DNA of 55,396 bases from an uncultured Schlesneria sp. (GCA_903834925.1 CAILLA010000231.1:1-55396), one strand, 5' to 3'. Counted from the stretch's first letter, positions 38,419 through 46,810 are shown. A program made the numbers and translations. Notes: generated by a model not told the origin, from the sequence alone.

Positions 38419-39387
38419 TCAACCGAGTGGTTCCGGTTTGCGATACACGACACCCGCGTCAACCTGATGAAACCCTGCGGACTTCAGAACGGCAATTCCG
38501 GCCACGTCCGTTTCCAAGGCATGCGCTTCAGCCAATTGAATCATCTGATCGCGCACACGTCGACAAACCTCGTCCAACAGTAACTGCCCATACCCCTTGC
38601 GACGCTGCTGCTCGACAACTTGCAAACCTGTGATTCCGATCGCTCGCAACTTCCAACCGGTTGCGTACACATCCAAGCCGACAACACAAACCCTTGCGAT
38701 CAAATTTCCACCAGCTTTTGGTACCAGCCCAAGTTGCATGGAATCAAGACGGCCCTGTCGAGTCGACCACCACCAATCTTTTGGTTCGTAGGCCGTTGCA
38801 GCAGCCAGCTTTGATTGCCGTTTGGCATTCAGCAGCCGAACGCACATGACTTCCGGACCGCCCGGTCCTAAAGTCCTGTGAAAAACAAGATACCGCTCGA
38901 CGGGGGCATACCCAAGCGCCGTTAAGAACGGGGCTGCTGCCGCGTCAGATTCGAGAAACCCTGCGGGCTCGGAACCTCCGTATAAACCGAAATAAAAGGG
39001 ATCGCGTGGGGCGACACACCCTGCAAAAATTGTGTCTGCGCCCGCGTTGCGCAGATATTCCTCAGCCCGACGAATCAATTCACGGCCAATTCCCTGCCGG
39101 CGATATTGTGGATCAACGATGACGGCGCAAATAATGCCCGTCTTTTTTGACAACTGGTGTTTTGTTTCATCGGCCGTAAATCCCGCATGCACAAATCCGA
39201 TGACTCGCTTGTCATCTGAAGTGGCGAGGATCATCCCCGCAGGATCGAAGTAGGTCTGGGCAATGACGAGCCCATCAAATACGTCGCAACTGACCCCTTG
39301 GGCGGCACCGCGACCCAATCCAGACTCGTTCCATAGACGCACGACGTGCGGCGGATCGGAGTTTCGAAACTGGCGGTAGGCCACCAC
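38419..39387 (-). CDS. Tandem GNAT N-acetyltransferase
   Basis: A 322-aa protein with two GNAT domains. Domain 1 has the acetyl-CoA loop VDPQYRRQGIGRELIRRAEEYL (about 90-111) and domain 2 has VVEQQRRKGYGQLLLDEVCRR (about 258-278). The layout resembles mycothiol-synthase-like double GNATs. The start is uncertain: a TTG at 39447 opens the frame, but GAAGG lies about 10 bases before the GTG pair at 39387/39384, and a hairpin occupies 39416-39438; I therefore prefer GTG 39387. Substrate unknown. It follows transketolase on the same strand after a gap of 115 bases. Confidence 0.8.
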   Translation of the reverse strand: MVAYRQFRNSDPPHVVRLWNESGLGRGAAQGVSCDVFDGLVIAQTYFDPAGMILATSDDKRVIGFVHAGFTADETKHQLSKKTGIICAVIVDPQYRRQGIGRELIRRAEEYLRNAGADTIFAGCVAPRDPFYFGLYGGSEPAGFLESDAAAAPFLTALGYAPVERYLVFHRTLGPGGPEVMCVRLLNAKRQSKLAAATAYEPKDWWWSTRQGRLDSMQLGLVPKAGGNLIARVCVVGLDVYATGWKLRAIGITGLQVVEQQRRKGYGQLLLDEVCRRVRDQMIQLAEAHALETDVAGIAVLKSAGFHQVDAGVVYRKPEPLG

Positions 39388-39415
39388 GACTGAATTACCT
39401 TCGTTGCAAGAGTAA

Positions 39416-39438
39416 CCCGGTGCCAGTGAGACACCGGG
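39416..39438. repeat. CCCGGTG / CACCGGG inverted repeat
   Basis: Perfect 7-bp arms separated by 9 bases, located between the transketolase stop and the GNAT gene. No T-run follows, so it could be a weak terminator of transketolase, a dispersed repeat or an operator of the GNAT gene. Confidence 0.45.
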
Positions 39439-39502
39439 CTTCCTCAATTATACAACCGAACCATCGCTTAGCGAGTCACGGAATACATCAACAAATCAAT
39501 AA

Positions 39503-41563
39503 TCACGACTTCGACCCGATTTGTTCCAATGCAGCCGCAACGACATGGTCGACGTCAAAGCCGAAGTGTTTCTGAAGATCCTTATACGGCGCAGAAGCAC
39601 CGAAGGTCGTCATTCCAATGACCCGTCCTGATTCGCCCACGTAACGTTCCCAACCAAATGTCGCCCCTTGCTCCACAGCGACGCGGGCTTTCACTTCAGG
39701 CGGCAAGACGCTGTTTCGGTATTCCAGTGGTTGCTTGCTGAAAATATCCCACGATGGCATCGATACCACTCGGGAACGAATCCCCTTCGCGACGAGTTTT
39801 TCGTGCGCCTCGACAACCAGACTCAGTTCACCGCCGGTTCCAATCAGAATTACTTGCGGCTTTCCGTCAGGTGCATCGGCGAGGATATACGCACCGTGCG
39901 AAACCCCCACTGCCGACGCATACTTGCTGCGATCCAACGTTGGCAGAACTTGTCGAGACAAAACCAGCGCCACGGGATGGTGCTTCAATTGCATAATATA
40001 GCGGTAAGCTTCGACAACTTCGTTGGCATCTCCCGGACGCAGCAAGACCAAACCAGGCATGGCCCGCAACGAAATCAAGTGTTCGATCGGCTGGTGTGTT
40101 GGGCCGTCTTCACCGTCACCGAGTGCATCATGTGTGAACACAAAGATCGTAGGAATCTCCATCAACGCCGACAGTCGCATCGCAGGTCGAGCGTAATCGC
40201 TGAAGACGAAGAAGGTACCGCCAAACGGGCGAATCTTCGATAGCGACAGCCCGTTCATGACCGCCCCCATCGCATGCTCGCGAACCCCGAAATGGAAATT
40301 CCGTCCGCCCGGGGTCGCGGCCTGATAACTACCGGCAGACGCAAATTTGAGCTGCGTCTTGTTCGACGATCCCAGGTCAGCAGATCCCCCAATCAGCCAC
40401 GGAATATTCTGGGCCAGAACATTCAACACCTTGCCAGAAGCCTCTCGTCCTGCAACCCCTTTCGGATCGGCCGGGAAAGAAGGAAGATCGCGATCCCAAC
40501 CCGCAGGAAGTTCGCGTTTCTGCATCTGGTCAATCTGAGTGGCCAGTTCAGGGAATTTTGCACGGTAGGCTGCGAACAGTTCCGTCCAGCCCTTATGTGC
40601 CGCAGCACCTCGAGCACCAATTCCGGCGTCGAAATGCTCGCGGACTCCTTCGGGAACCAGGAATGTCGCGTCCTCGGGCCAGCCATAAAACTGTTTAGTA
40701 AGACGAACCTCGTCGACTCCGAGCGGTTCACCGTGTGCTTCACACGTGTCCTGACGGTGAGGTGATCCATACCCAATATGGCTATCCAGGATAATGAGAG
40801 TTGGACGACTCTTTGTCTTGTGGAAGACCGCAATCGCCTGCTCAATTCGCTCAATGTCGTTGGCGTCCACAACCCGCAAAACGTTCCATCCGTAACTCAC
40901 AAATCGAGTCGCCACGTCTTCCGTGAACGCAAGGCTGGTATTTCCTTCGATCGTGATATGGTTGTTGTCAAAGATCCAACAAAGGTTGTCGAGACCCAGG
41001 TGTCCTGCGAGAGATGCCGCTTCCGAGGCGACCCCTTCCATCAGGCAACCATCGCCGCAAACCGCATAAACGTTGTAGTCGAAAATGTCAAAACCAGGCC
41101 GGTTATATTGATTCGCCAGCCATTTTTGAGCAATCGCCATCCCAACGCTGTTCGCAACCCCCTGACCTAAGGGGCCTGTCGTTGCTTCAACCCCGGAAAC
41201 CATGTGATACTCGGGATGGCCGGCTGCTTTGCTTCCCAACTGTCGGAATCGCTTGATATCGTCGAGCGAAATCGCGGGGGTCCCGTCCGTTTTGGACTCG
41301 GCATTGACCTGCTGAGTCCCGCTGAGATGCAGGACCGACCAAAGCACCATCGATGCATGACCATTGGAAAGGACGAATCGATCGCGATTTGGCCAGTTCG
41401 GGGCCTTCGGATCGAATCGCATGGTCCGATTCCAAAGCGTATAAACCAGCGGAGCCAGCGCCATCGGCGTACCAGGATGCCCGGAATTTGCCTGTTGGAC
41501 TGCATCCATCGACAGCGTACGGATTGTATTGATCGACAACTGAACTATTTGATCATCTGACAT
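39503..41563 (-). CDS. tkt: Transketolase
   Basis: A 686-aa thiamine-diphosphate enzyme of the pentose phosphate pathway, moving two-carbon units between sugar phosphates. The start ATG 41563 has AAGGGA upstream and gives MSDDQIVQLSINTIRTLSMDAVQQANSGHPGTPMALAPL; the frame is open to 41698 but the extra residues lack family character. Key stretches: the HPG loop, the ThDP/metal motif GDGCLMEGVASEAASLAGHLGLDNLCWIFDNNHITIEG (about 151-190), SADLGSSNKT (about 380) and the pyrimidine-domain FVFTHDALGDGEDGPTHQPIEHL (about 462-484). The C-terminal domain is intact (VVSMPSWDIFSKQP). Single gene. Confidence 0.96.
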   Translation of the reverse strand: MSDDQIVQLSINTIRTLSMDAVQQANSGHPGTPMALAPLVYTLWNRTMRFDPKAPNWPNRDRFVLSNGHASMVLWSVLHLSGTQQVNAESKTDGTPAISLDDIKRFRQLGSKAAGHPEYHMVSGVEATTGPLGQGVANSVGMAIAQKWLANQYNRPGFDIFDYNVYAVCGDGCLMEGVASEAASLAGHLGLDNLCWIFDNNHITIEGNTSLAFTEDVATRFVSYGWNVLRVVDANDIERIEQAIAVFHKTKSRPTLIILDSHIGYGSPHRQDTCEAHGEPLGVDEVRLTKQFYGWPEDATFLVPEGVREHFDAGIGARGAAAHKGWTELFAAYRAKFPELATQIDQMQKRELPAGWDRDLPSFPADPKGVAGREASGKVLNVLAQNIPWLIGGSADLGSSNKTQLKFASAGSYQAATPGGRNFHFGVREHAMGAVMNGLSLSKIRPFGGTFFVFSDYARPAMRLSALMEIPTIFVFTHDALGDGEDGPTHQPIEHLISLRAMPGLVLLRPGDANEVVEAYRYIMQLKHHPVALVLSRQVLPTLDRSKYASAVGVSHGAYILADAPDGKPQVILIGTGGELSLVVEAHEKLVAKGIRSRVVSMPSWDIFSKQPLEYRNSVLPPEVKARVAVEQGATFGWERYVGESGRVIGMTTFGASAPYKDLQKHFGFDVDHVVAAALEQIGSKS

Positions 41564-41785
41564 GTGATTTCCCTTTGCCATTTCGTTCGTCAAAATGCAC
41601 GCGTACTTTATCGATGAGACCTCATCCTTCAAAGTCACTTTGACCCGGAAGATCTTCTTCGTGCGGATTTTGCATTTGTTGGCCAAAATCGACGTCATTA
41701 ACGGTTTCGTTACGGCTCAAAACCAAAAAACACAATATGATTGATGGTTTCAGTCAAAATTGGAAACGTAACAACAGGATTCACG

Positions 41786-42304
41786 ATGCTGATCGGAATT
41801 TTTGCAGATAGCCACGATCATCTGGAATATATTCGGCGAGCCGTCAAAGTGTTCAACGATGCTGGATGCGAACTCGTCGTTTTTGCTGGTGATCTTGTCT
41901 CGTCCTTTGCCGTGCCCCCACTCAGGGAATTAAATTGTAAAGTAATCGCCTGCTTCGGTGATAACGAAGGGAATAAACCTGGTGTCACAGCGGGAATGAA
42001 AATCATCGGCACCATCGGCGAACCCCCATTGGGATTTAAAACGTCCGATGGGCGAAAAATTCTTGTGACCCACATGGATCGCTCACTGAGGGATTTAGAG
42101 GGAGATTTCGACGTCGCAATTTATGCACATACACACAAGCCGAGCATCACTCGCGATGAAAAAGGCCGATTGTTCATTAACCCAGGGGAAACCAGCGGTT
42201 GGTCACACGGACGCCCGTCTGTCGCCATTCTCGATACAACCACCCTCGAAGCCCGGATCGTCCAGATTTCCAAATTCTCCGACGAATTTGCGGCAACAAA
42301 TTGA
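41786..42304 (+). CDS. YfcE/MJ0936-type metallophosphoesterase
   Basis: A 172-aa calcineurin-like phosphoesterase of the small YfcE/MJ0936 group, which hydrolyse phosphodiesters with two metal ions. ATG 41786 (with ACAGGA upstream) gives MLIGIFADSHDHLEYI, holding Asp and His ligands. Further motifs are VVFAGDLVSS (about 35), CFGDNEGN (about 57; usually GNxD), LVTHMDRS (about 92), AHTHKPS (about 114) and FINPGETS. Most metal residues are conserved. The 3' end faces the BFD-like gene, with repeat copy B between them. Confidence 0.9.
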   Translation: MLIGIFADSHDHLEYIRRAVKVFNDAGCELVVFAGDLVSSFAVPPLRELNCKVIACFGDNEGNKPGVTAGMKIIGTIGEPPLGFKTSDGRKILVTHMDRSLRDLEGDFDVAIYAHTHKPSITRDEKGRLFINPGETSGWSHGRPSVAILDTTTLEARIVQISKFSDEFAATN

Positions 42305-42407
42305 TTTCGTCACTGGAAGGGCGAGGCGGGCCTGATCAAACGAATGGAATATGGGATGTTTGCATTGCCGGGGATGATACGACGTCAAAACGGAAAGCTG
42401 CGAAAAT

Positions 42408-42509
42408 GGGTGCCACGGTTTTACCGTCTTCGGTAAGGCCGTGCTCTTCGGACAAGTTATCAAACGATGAAGTCACGGGCTTGTCGAAGACTCCAAGACC
42501 GTGGCACCC
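42408..42509 (+). repeat. Two-hairpin repeat family, full copy B
   Basis: Outer arms GGGTGCCACGGT (42408-42419) and ACCGTGGCACCC (42498-42509) are exactly complementary. Hairpin 1 (42414 onward) has TCTT as its loop with two mismatches in the stem; hairpin 2 encloses TCGAAGACTC and ends at ACCGTGGCAC. Order and loops agree with copy A at 24413. It lies between two convergent 3' ends, yfcE-like and BFD-like. Confidence 0.85.
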
Positions 42510-42535
42510 GTGTTTCGGCATTCCACAAAAATCGC

Positions 42536-42856
42536 TTACTTCGATCCCTCGGGCGATTGTATCTCCGTTGGTAAAGGGATGGCTCCCGCTGCTGGCTTTC
42601 CATGCCCGGCTTGAATGTACGCAGCACGTTGTTTCGCATAATCGGCTGGACTTAACACTTCAGCCCCGCTCGCAACTTCACCCTGTGATTCCGCGAAATA
42701 ACGTTTCAGGTAAGAAACACACCATCCGCATCCCGTTCCCGCTCCGCCACATTCGCTGATCTGACTCGCACGCCGTGGTCGATGCACGCGAATGAAATTC
42801 AGGATTTTTCGCTTGGAAATATGGAAGCAGTAGCAAATCGTGTCGTCGGGTTCCAT
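42536..42856 (-). CDS. BFD-like [2Fe-2S] domain protein
   Basis: A 106-aa protein. A BFD-type iron-sulfur fold at about 1-55 has MEPDDTICYCFHISKRKILNFI and CGGAGTGCGWCVSYL, giving the four Cys ligands (two in CYC, then C..C of TGCGWC). The C-terminal 50 residues (PADYAKQRAAYIQAG onward) are a Pro/Gly-rich tail. The start ATG 42856 is used rather than an in-frame TTG two codons upstream. BFD proteins shuttle electrons, for example to bacterioferritin, but no such partner is adjacent. Confidence 0.85.
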   Translation of the reverse strand: MEPDDTICYCFHISKRKILNFIRVHRPRRASQISECGGAGTGCGWCVSYLKRYFAESQGEVASGAEVLSPADYAKQRAAYIQAGHGKPAAGAIPLPTEIQSPEGSK

Positions 42857-43028
42857 CTGCAATCCATACGAATGAGTTTTGAAATTTCAACCGACGATCC
42901 CAAGGATCTCTCGCCAAATTGATCGTTGTGAAGTGTATCCAACGTTCGTGTGGTTGACGACCGATGCATCGTCACGGCACGATACCTCCAGTGATTCCAG
43001 ATCAACTCGACGTTGAGGTTTATTGAAC

Positions 43029-43400
43029 ATGAAAATTCTTGCGCTGGCGATGATGCTCTTCAGTCAACCGGGCGGGAAATTGTTCGTTGCCACGTCACTG
43101 ACTCAACCCAAACAATTCACACCAGGAATTGAAGGACCACAGTGCGATCAAGCGGGAAATCTCTACGCAGTCAATTTTGAGAATCAACAGACGATCGGCA
43201 AAGTTTCGCCCGATGGTAAAGCGGGAATCTTTGTCACTCTTCCCGGCGAAAGTACAGGAAACGGGATTGTGTTCGACCAGCACGGCCGAATGTACGTGGC
43301 GGATTACGTCGGCCATAACGTGCTACAACTCGTCTCGTCCAGTTCCGGGTCGACAAACCAGGACTCGCCTGGAAACGCTGGTCGACAGCCAAATGATTGA
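43029..43400 (+). pseudogene. Truncated SMP-30/gluconolactonase-like gene
   Basis: The 123 aa start MKILALAMMLFSQ and then match the N-terminal part of secreted SMP-30/gluconolactonase beta-propellers: FTPGIEGPQCDQAGNLYAVNF, GKVSPDGKAGIFVTLPGESTGNGIVFDQHGRMYVADYVGHNVLQL. Homology fades at about 102, and the frame closes after QPND, whereas family proteins have about 290-330 residues. A degenerate copy of the two-hairpin repeat starts 40 bases later, so the 3' part may have been lost by deletion or insertion. A short functional fragment is possible but unlikely. Confidence 0.7.
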
Positions 43401-43439
43401 CGAAACTTGTGCGTCGTCAAGACTTAATGTTCGGGTTTT

Positions 43440-43537
43440 GTGCCACGGCATCGGAGTCTTCGGAGACGCAGTCTCTTCGCTTTTTTTCGAGGCAATTGAA
43501 GAGCATTGGGTGACCTAAGATGGCCATCAAGTGGCAC
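43440..43537 (-). repeat. Two-hairpin repeat family, degenerate copy C
   Basis: Opposite orientation to copies A and B: hairpin 2 (GGAGTCTTCGGAGACGCAG at 43453 onward) comes first and hairpin 1 (starting GAAGAGCATT at 43498) second, ending with GTGGCAC at 43531-43537. Several stem pairs are broken, so it is older or degraded. It lies between the truncated SMP-30-like gene and ridA. Confidence 0.7.
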
Positions 43538-43613
43538 CATAATCATTAAGATTTATCAACGTACGTGTCGAACGTTTTTTTATCGAAACCCCCAACAGGA
43601 AAACTCCAGAAAA

Positions 43614-44051
43614 ATGACCCCTCAAGAAATCGCTGAAAAACTCGGACTGACATTTCCAAAATCGGAACCAGGCTACTTAAACCTTTGCATTCGTACGGGC
43701 AACTTGTTGATGACCTCGGGGCATGTCAGCGATTTGAAGGGAAAACTTGGTGCCGGCGTTTCTGTCGAACAGGGATACCAGGCTGCACGAGATTGCGCCG
43801 TCAAAATTCTGAGATCCGTTTTTAACGCTCACGGAACACTGAATGGGCTACGCGTGATCAAAGTTCTTGGCTGCGTGAATTCCACGCTTGAGTTCCACGA
43901 ACAACATCTCGTGATCAACGGAACCTCGGATTTGCTACACGAAATTTTCGGGAAAACAACCGACGGATACCACGCAAGAAGTGCCTTAGGTTTCGCACAA
44001 CTCCCCACGAACGCCGCCGTGGAAGTCGAAGCGATCTTTGAAATCAAATAA
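43614..44051 (+). CDS. RidA/YjgF family enamine/imine deaminase
   Basis: A 145-aa RidA-family protein. ATG 43614 gives MTPQEIAEKLGLTFPKSEPGYLN, then LMTSGHVSDLKGKLGAGVSVEQGYQAARDCAVKIL and VLGCVNSTLEFHEQHLVINGTSDLL. ARSALGFAQLPTNAAVEVEAIFEI at the end carries the Arg that binds substrate carboxylate in the family. This fits the longer YjgF-like subgroup near TIGR07610/YjgF paralogues rather than the classic 130-aa enzyme. It removes reactive enamine intermediates from amino-acid metabolism, or is a paralogue with unknown substrate. An in-frame extension to 43506 shows no family sequence. Confidence 0.9.
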   Translation: MTPQEIAEKLGLTFPKSEPGYLNLCIRTGNLLMTSGHVSDLKGKLGAGVSVEQGYQAARDCAVKILRSVFNAHGTLNGLRVIKVLGCVNSTLEFHEQHLVINGTSDLLHEIFGKTTDGYHARSALGFAQLPTNAAVEVEAIFEIK

Positions 44052-44083
44052 GGCGGTTGAGACCCACCTGAACCATTGAAGAA

Positions 44084-44376
44084 AAGTTGGCAAAGTTGGC
44101 AAAGTTGGCAAAGTTCCCTTTTTTCAGGCGTTTTTGCAGGTTTGAAGTTGGCCAACTTAGCCAACTTCAAACCCGTTGTGACTTCTGATGCCCCTTTTCT
44201 CTTCCATAAGTGCAAATTAGCGTAAATTAGTGTTCCCAAACTCTTCGTATTGAGGACTTTCGCACATACGTTTCCACGCAACTTTTTCTGCTCCGCGATA
44301 ATCCGGCCACCAGGGAATTCGGTATCAAAGTTCGCGCGAGTTCGAGCGACTTCGACCATTCCACATATTTCATAGG
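44084..44376 (+). repeat. Dispersed intergenic element, copy E2
   Basis: Begins with three tandem 9-bp units AAAGTTGGC (44084-44110) plus AAAGTTCCC. A palindromic block GAAGTTGGC ... GCCAACTTC follows at 44145-44169. After about 160 bases it ends with three decamers (44329-44358) and the flank CATTCC...TTTCATAGG (44356-44376), which matches the reverse complement of the window start at 1-48 closely. The two copies differ in spacer length. Confidence 0.7.
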
Positions 44377-44413
44377 GTTTTCGAAGCCATTTTCCATTTT
44401 TTCGTCGTTAAAA

Positions 44414-44503
44414 AGTTCGCGCGAGTTCGCGCGACTTCACCTGACTTCGCGCGACTTCACCTGAGTTCACCCGACTTCGCGCGAGTTCACCGGAGTTCGA
44501 TCC
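44414..44503 (+). repeat. Tandem array of nine 10-bp units
   Basis: Nine units in exact 10-bp register: AGTTCGCGCG twice, ACTTCACCTG, ACTTCGCGCG, ACTTCACCTG, AGTTCACCCG, ACTTCGCGCG, AGTTCACCGG, AGTTCGATCC. Consensus ASTTCRCSYG. The period is one DNA helical turn, so a repeated binding site for a protein lying on one face of the DNA is conceivable. Confidence 0.85.
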
Positions 44504-44526
44504 AGATCACTATGCGTCATTCCTCC

Positions 44527-44827
44527 CAGGCAAGCCAACGATGTTAATCCTTGGATTCTCGTTGAATTTTCTAACCTCCACCAACCACGCTCCACCCGCC
44601 AAGGCAAACAATGATCCGCACGGATCAGCCCGCACCTCAGGTCGGTTGCGGCGGCGATCCGTTTTCAATTCATTCCGAGATGTTAAAGATCAATCGCCGT
44701 CGTCAGGTATTGGTTTCGAAAAATCCAGGCGAGCCGAGGATGTGAATCCTCGGATTCTTCGCCTTTCGACACTCTACTTAAACTTAAGTGCTTTCCAGCC
44801 ACTTCGGCTCCGCCTCCGTAAACAATG
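44527..44827. repeat. Diverged direct repeat pair
   Basis: Copies at 44527-44613 and 44726-44827 share CAGGC-AGCC-A-GATGT-AATCCT-GGATTCT at the start, a middle section that differs in length, and AAACAATG at the end. Both are non-coding. Confidence 0.6.
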
Positions 44828-45144
44828 GCGACATAAAATTACACTATATGGTATCGGCAGTCAATCGAAAAATAGAAATACGTTCTTAACATTTGGAACG
44901 TATTCATGGAATTGGTTCTTTAGTCACAATAAAGGTCACGATCATCGAGCAACTGAAGCCGCAGCCAGCGAAACGGCAGCCAGCAAAGTGTTGCATTTTT
45001 TTTGTCTACCCACATCCCGCAGCGCAGGCGGATCGGCGTTCAAGTGCCTCCTTGAAAAACCGAAATCATCGTTCGTTTGGATGGCCTCGGTCGTCAGATC
45101 CCGTTTTCGATTTTTCGCATTAGCCCTCACTCGTTGTTTTGTCG

Positions 45145-45166
45145 CACGGGCTGAAGCCCATGCTAC
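45145..45166 (-). repeat. GTAGCATGGGCT-type dispersed repeat, copy 1
   Basis: Read on the minus strand it is GTAGCATGGGCTTCAGCCCG plus TG, differing by one base from the copy at 46653-46674. The core GGGCT-CAGCCC is a small palindrome. A common planctomycete intergenic motif, function unknown. Confidence 0.65.
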
Positions 45167-45221
45167 GGGTTTTCGCGCACAATTCTCAAAAGAAAACCTT
45201 GAAGCGATAGTGGGGGCATGG

Positions 45222-45258
45222 AAACAGCCGGGGAGTTCAGCGAACTCCCTGGCTGTTT
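45222..45258. terminator. Strong bidirectional hairpin terminator
   Basis: 16-bp stem with one G-T pair, arms 45223-45238 and 45242-45257, and an AGC loop, flanked by AAA on the left and TTT on the right. It lies about 77 bases beyond the stop of the PEP-CTERM gene on the minus strand and is the likely end of that transcript; symmetric flanks allow termination from both sides. Confidence 0.75.
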
Positions 45259-45334
45259 AATGAGTTATCAATTGTTTGATTCCCTTGTTTGAATCAACAC
45301 GATAAAACCGATAGCAGCGAAGCGTACTGCTGAT

Positions 45335-46003
45335 TTACGATCGGCGTCGACGAGCGGCCAAAAGCGCCAAGCCAGCCCCTACGGCTCCCAGGGCCAGCGA
45401 CGATGGTTCTGGAACCGCAACCGCAGCCGCAGTAAACGTGATCAAATCATCGGTGGATCCCGTAACAACAAGATCACCAGATGATGTATTGTAAGTCTGG
45501 CGTCTCATGTGATTGTTTTGGTTCACACTGAACGGAGATGACAGGTCATAAAACGTTGGATATGTGCTGACATTCACAGCAGAGGTTGCCACGCCGACGC
45601 TGCCAACTGTGCTGAAATCAGCAAAACCAGCGTATTCGGCGACTGAACCCACACTTGGGATAACAATATTCCCCGAGAACGCTCTCATGTCGGTCGGGGA
45701 AGTAAATGTCGCAGTCCCGACTCCGTCGATCGTAATTGAGACAGTTCCCGGCAATGAGTACATGTCGTATTCGATCCCACCGCTATAAAAAACGCCGTAC
45801 AAAATATTCGATGTATCGCCCGTTTGGGTCATCGAGAACGTCTTGTCGGTAAATGCCGTTCCATTCAGTGTACCGGTAATCGTGCCTTGGGATGTAGCGG
45901 TGTACTGCATCTGTCCGGCTTCGAGCTGACCAAAATCAACTAGCCAGAGGCTTGCTGCACACATCACCGCGACCATACGAACAGAAAATAATGCGCGTAC
46001 CAT
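45335..46003 (-). CDS. PEP-CTERM sorting-domain protein
   Basis: A 222-aa secreted protein. The signal peptide (about 1-29, VRMVAVMCAASLWLVDFGQLEA) is followed by a beta-rich body (QYTATSQGTITGTLNGTAFTDKTFSMTQTG; GIEYDMYSLPGTVSITIDGVGTATFTSP). The C-terminus has the sorting signal VPEPSSLALGAVGAGLALLAARRRRS: the PEP motif, one TM helix and an Arg cluster. Such proteins are cut by an exosortase and attached to or released from the surface. Start ATG 46003 has GGAG upstream. The upstream region carries a 50-bp motif shared with the ECF/kinase intergenic region (see 46100-46149). Confidence 0.93.
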   Translation of the reverse strand: MVRALFSVRMVAVMCAASLWLVDFGQLEAGQMQYTATSQGTITGTLNGTAFTDKTFSMTQTGDTSNILYGVFYSGGIEYDMYSLPGTVSITIDGVGTATFTSPTDMRAFSGNIVIPSVGSVAEYAGFADFSTVGSVGVATSAVNVSTYPTFYDLSSPFSVNQNNHMRRQTYNTSSGDLVVTGSTDDLITFTAAAVAVPEPSSLALGAVGAGLALLAARRRRS

Positions 46004-46099
46004 CTTAAAACTCCGGTTACAATTCCGAATCTTTTGATTCTTCTTTCACTCGAAAGAAGTCGGCCCCGAGACGGCAGCGACAATCGAAGTCGCCAGATC

Positions 46100-46149
46100 C
46101 GTTCGGGTGTCTCACAGAGAAAAGCGAGTTTCTTGATTCGCGCGCCTCA
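46100..46149 (-). promoter_or_regulatory. Leader motif upstream of PEP-CTERM gene, shared with kinase gene
   Basis: On the minus strand it reads TGAGGCGCGCGAATC, then about ten bases, then CGCTTTTCTCT, then TGAGACACCCGAACG. The region between the sigma and kinase genes (50032-50085) matches it along nearly the whole length, with a 4-base insertion after CTCT. It ends 97 bases upstream of the ATG. The GAAC element could be an ECF -35 box. Confidence 0.65.
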
Positions 46150-46330
46150 GCAAACTTGAGCCTTTTTTCGATTTTTTCGAAAAATGTTCCGGAAACGTGG
46201 AAAACGCCAACGCTCTCGAGACTGCTTTCTAGTGACTACAGTCAAGTGACGTCGATACCTCTGAACGGACGACTCTTAAGCGCGCTGCGTTCTGACTGTC
46301 GTGCCGTCTCACCAATCTTATGAATGATTT

Positions 46331-46508
46331 GGAAGAGTTTGAAACACGGAGGCACGGAGGGCACAGAGGAAGAGGAGATAAAGAAAAGAACTTTAAGAGG
46401 GGGAAATGCATCATTCTTAAAGATCGTCGGCGTTCCAATTCTGGGTCTCATCCGAATAGGCGTTCCCTCTCCTCTTCCTATGCGCCTCTGTGTTTCAATC
46501 TCTTCAAA
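46331..46508. mobile_element. MITE-like element with terminal inverted repeats
   Basis: Ends at 46331-46353 (GGAAGAGTTTGAAACACGGA plus GGC) and 46484-46508 are near-perfect inverted repeats (GCCTCYGTGTTTCAA-CTCTTC), enclosing about 130 bases without coding capacity. The left end continues with a GGCACGGAGG motif often seen as a dispersed repeat in planctomycetes and relatives. No transposase is present. Confidence 0.6.
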
Positions 46509-46652
46509 CTCGAGAACACGGCGCTTTCCGAAGGATAAGAATTTTAAGCGGCCAAGAGAAGTAGTGCCCAAACACACGATCACTCGCCGTAACACATTAT
46601 TTTCCAGAACCTTTTGACGTCAGGCGATCAAACGCCAAGCTTTTCAAAGTAC

Positions 46653-46674
46653 GTAGCATGGGCTACAGCCCGTG
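46653..46674 (+). repeat. GTAGCATGGGCT-type dispersed repeat, copy 2
   Basis: GTAGCATGGGCTACAGCCCG plus TG, one base different from the reverse complement of 45145-45166. Non-coding. Confidence 0.65.
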
Positions 46675-46690
46675 GGAATCGACCATCCAG

Positions 46691-46810
46691 TCAGTTAAGC
46701 AGCAAGCATTGCCTGGCGACGGCGACGCAGTGGATAAGTTCAAAATTCATGTCCCAGTCAATTGGGACTTTTTCGAGATTGGGTTTGCCACGAGAATCAG
46801 CGAATTTCAT
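46691..46810 (-). CDS. Doubtful 39-aa open frame, possibly a gene remnant
   Basis: Starts MKFADSRGKPNLEKVPIDWD and ends in HCVAVARQCLLLN. The first 20 residues look protein-like, but there is no family, no clear ribosome site and no neighbour that would explain it. It may be a degraded gene end. Confidence 0.25.
   Translation of the reverse strand: MKFADSRGKPNLEKVPIDWDMNFELIHCVAVARQCLLLN

Larger units (their letters stand above)
44052..45334. other. Gene-free repeat region, 1.28 kb
   Basis: No convincing protein gene. It holds the E2 element (44084-44376), the nine-unit decamer array (44414-44503), a pair of diverged direct repeats (44527-44613 and 44726-44827), a GTAGCATGGGCT-type repeat (45145-45166) and a strong hairpin (45222-45258). 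A 44-codon open frame at 44611-44745 has no recognisable product, and long frames on both strands here look like repeat artefacts. Confidence 0.7.

Noticed and set aside
43829-44359. 176-codon minus-strand frame containing repeated CQLCQLCQL
   Set aside because: The Cys-Gln-Leu repeats are just the translation of the 9-bp AAAGTTGGC repeat; it overlaps ridA on the other strand.
44414-44503. CRISPR array
   Set aside because: Units are only 10 bp, contiguous and without unique spacers; no cas genes nearby.
44541-45260. 239-codon frame in the repeat region
   Set aside because: It runs through diverged direct repeats, a dispersed repeat and a terminator hairpin; the translation is low-complexity with no fold pattern.
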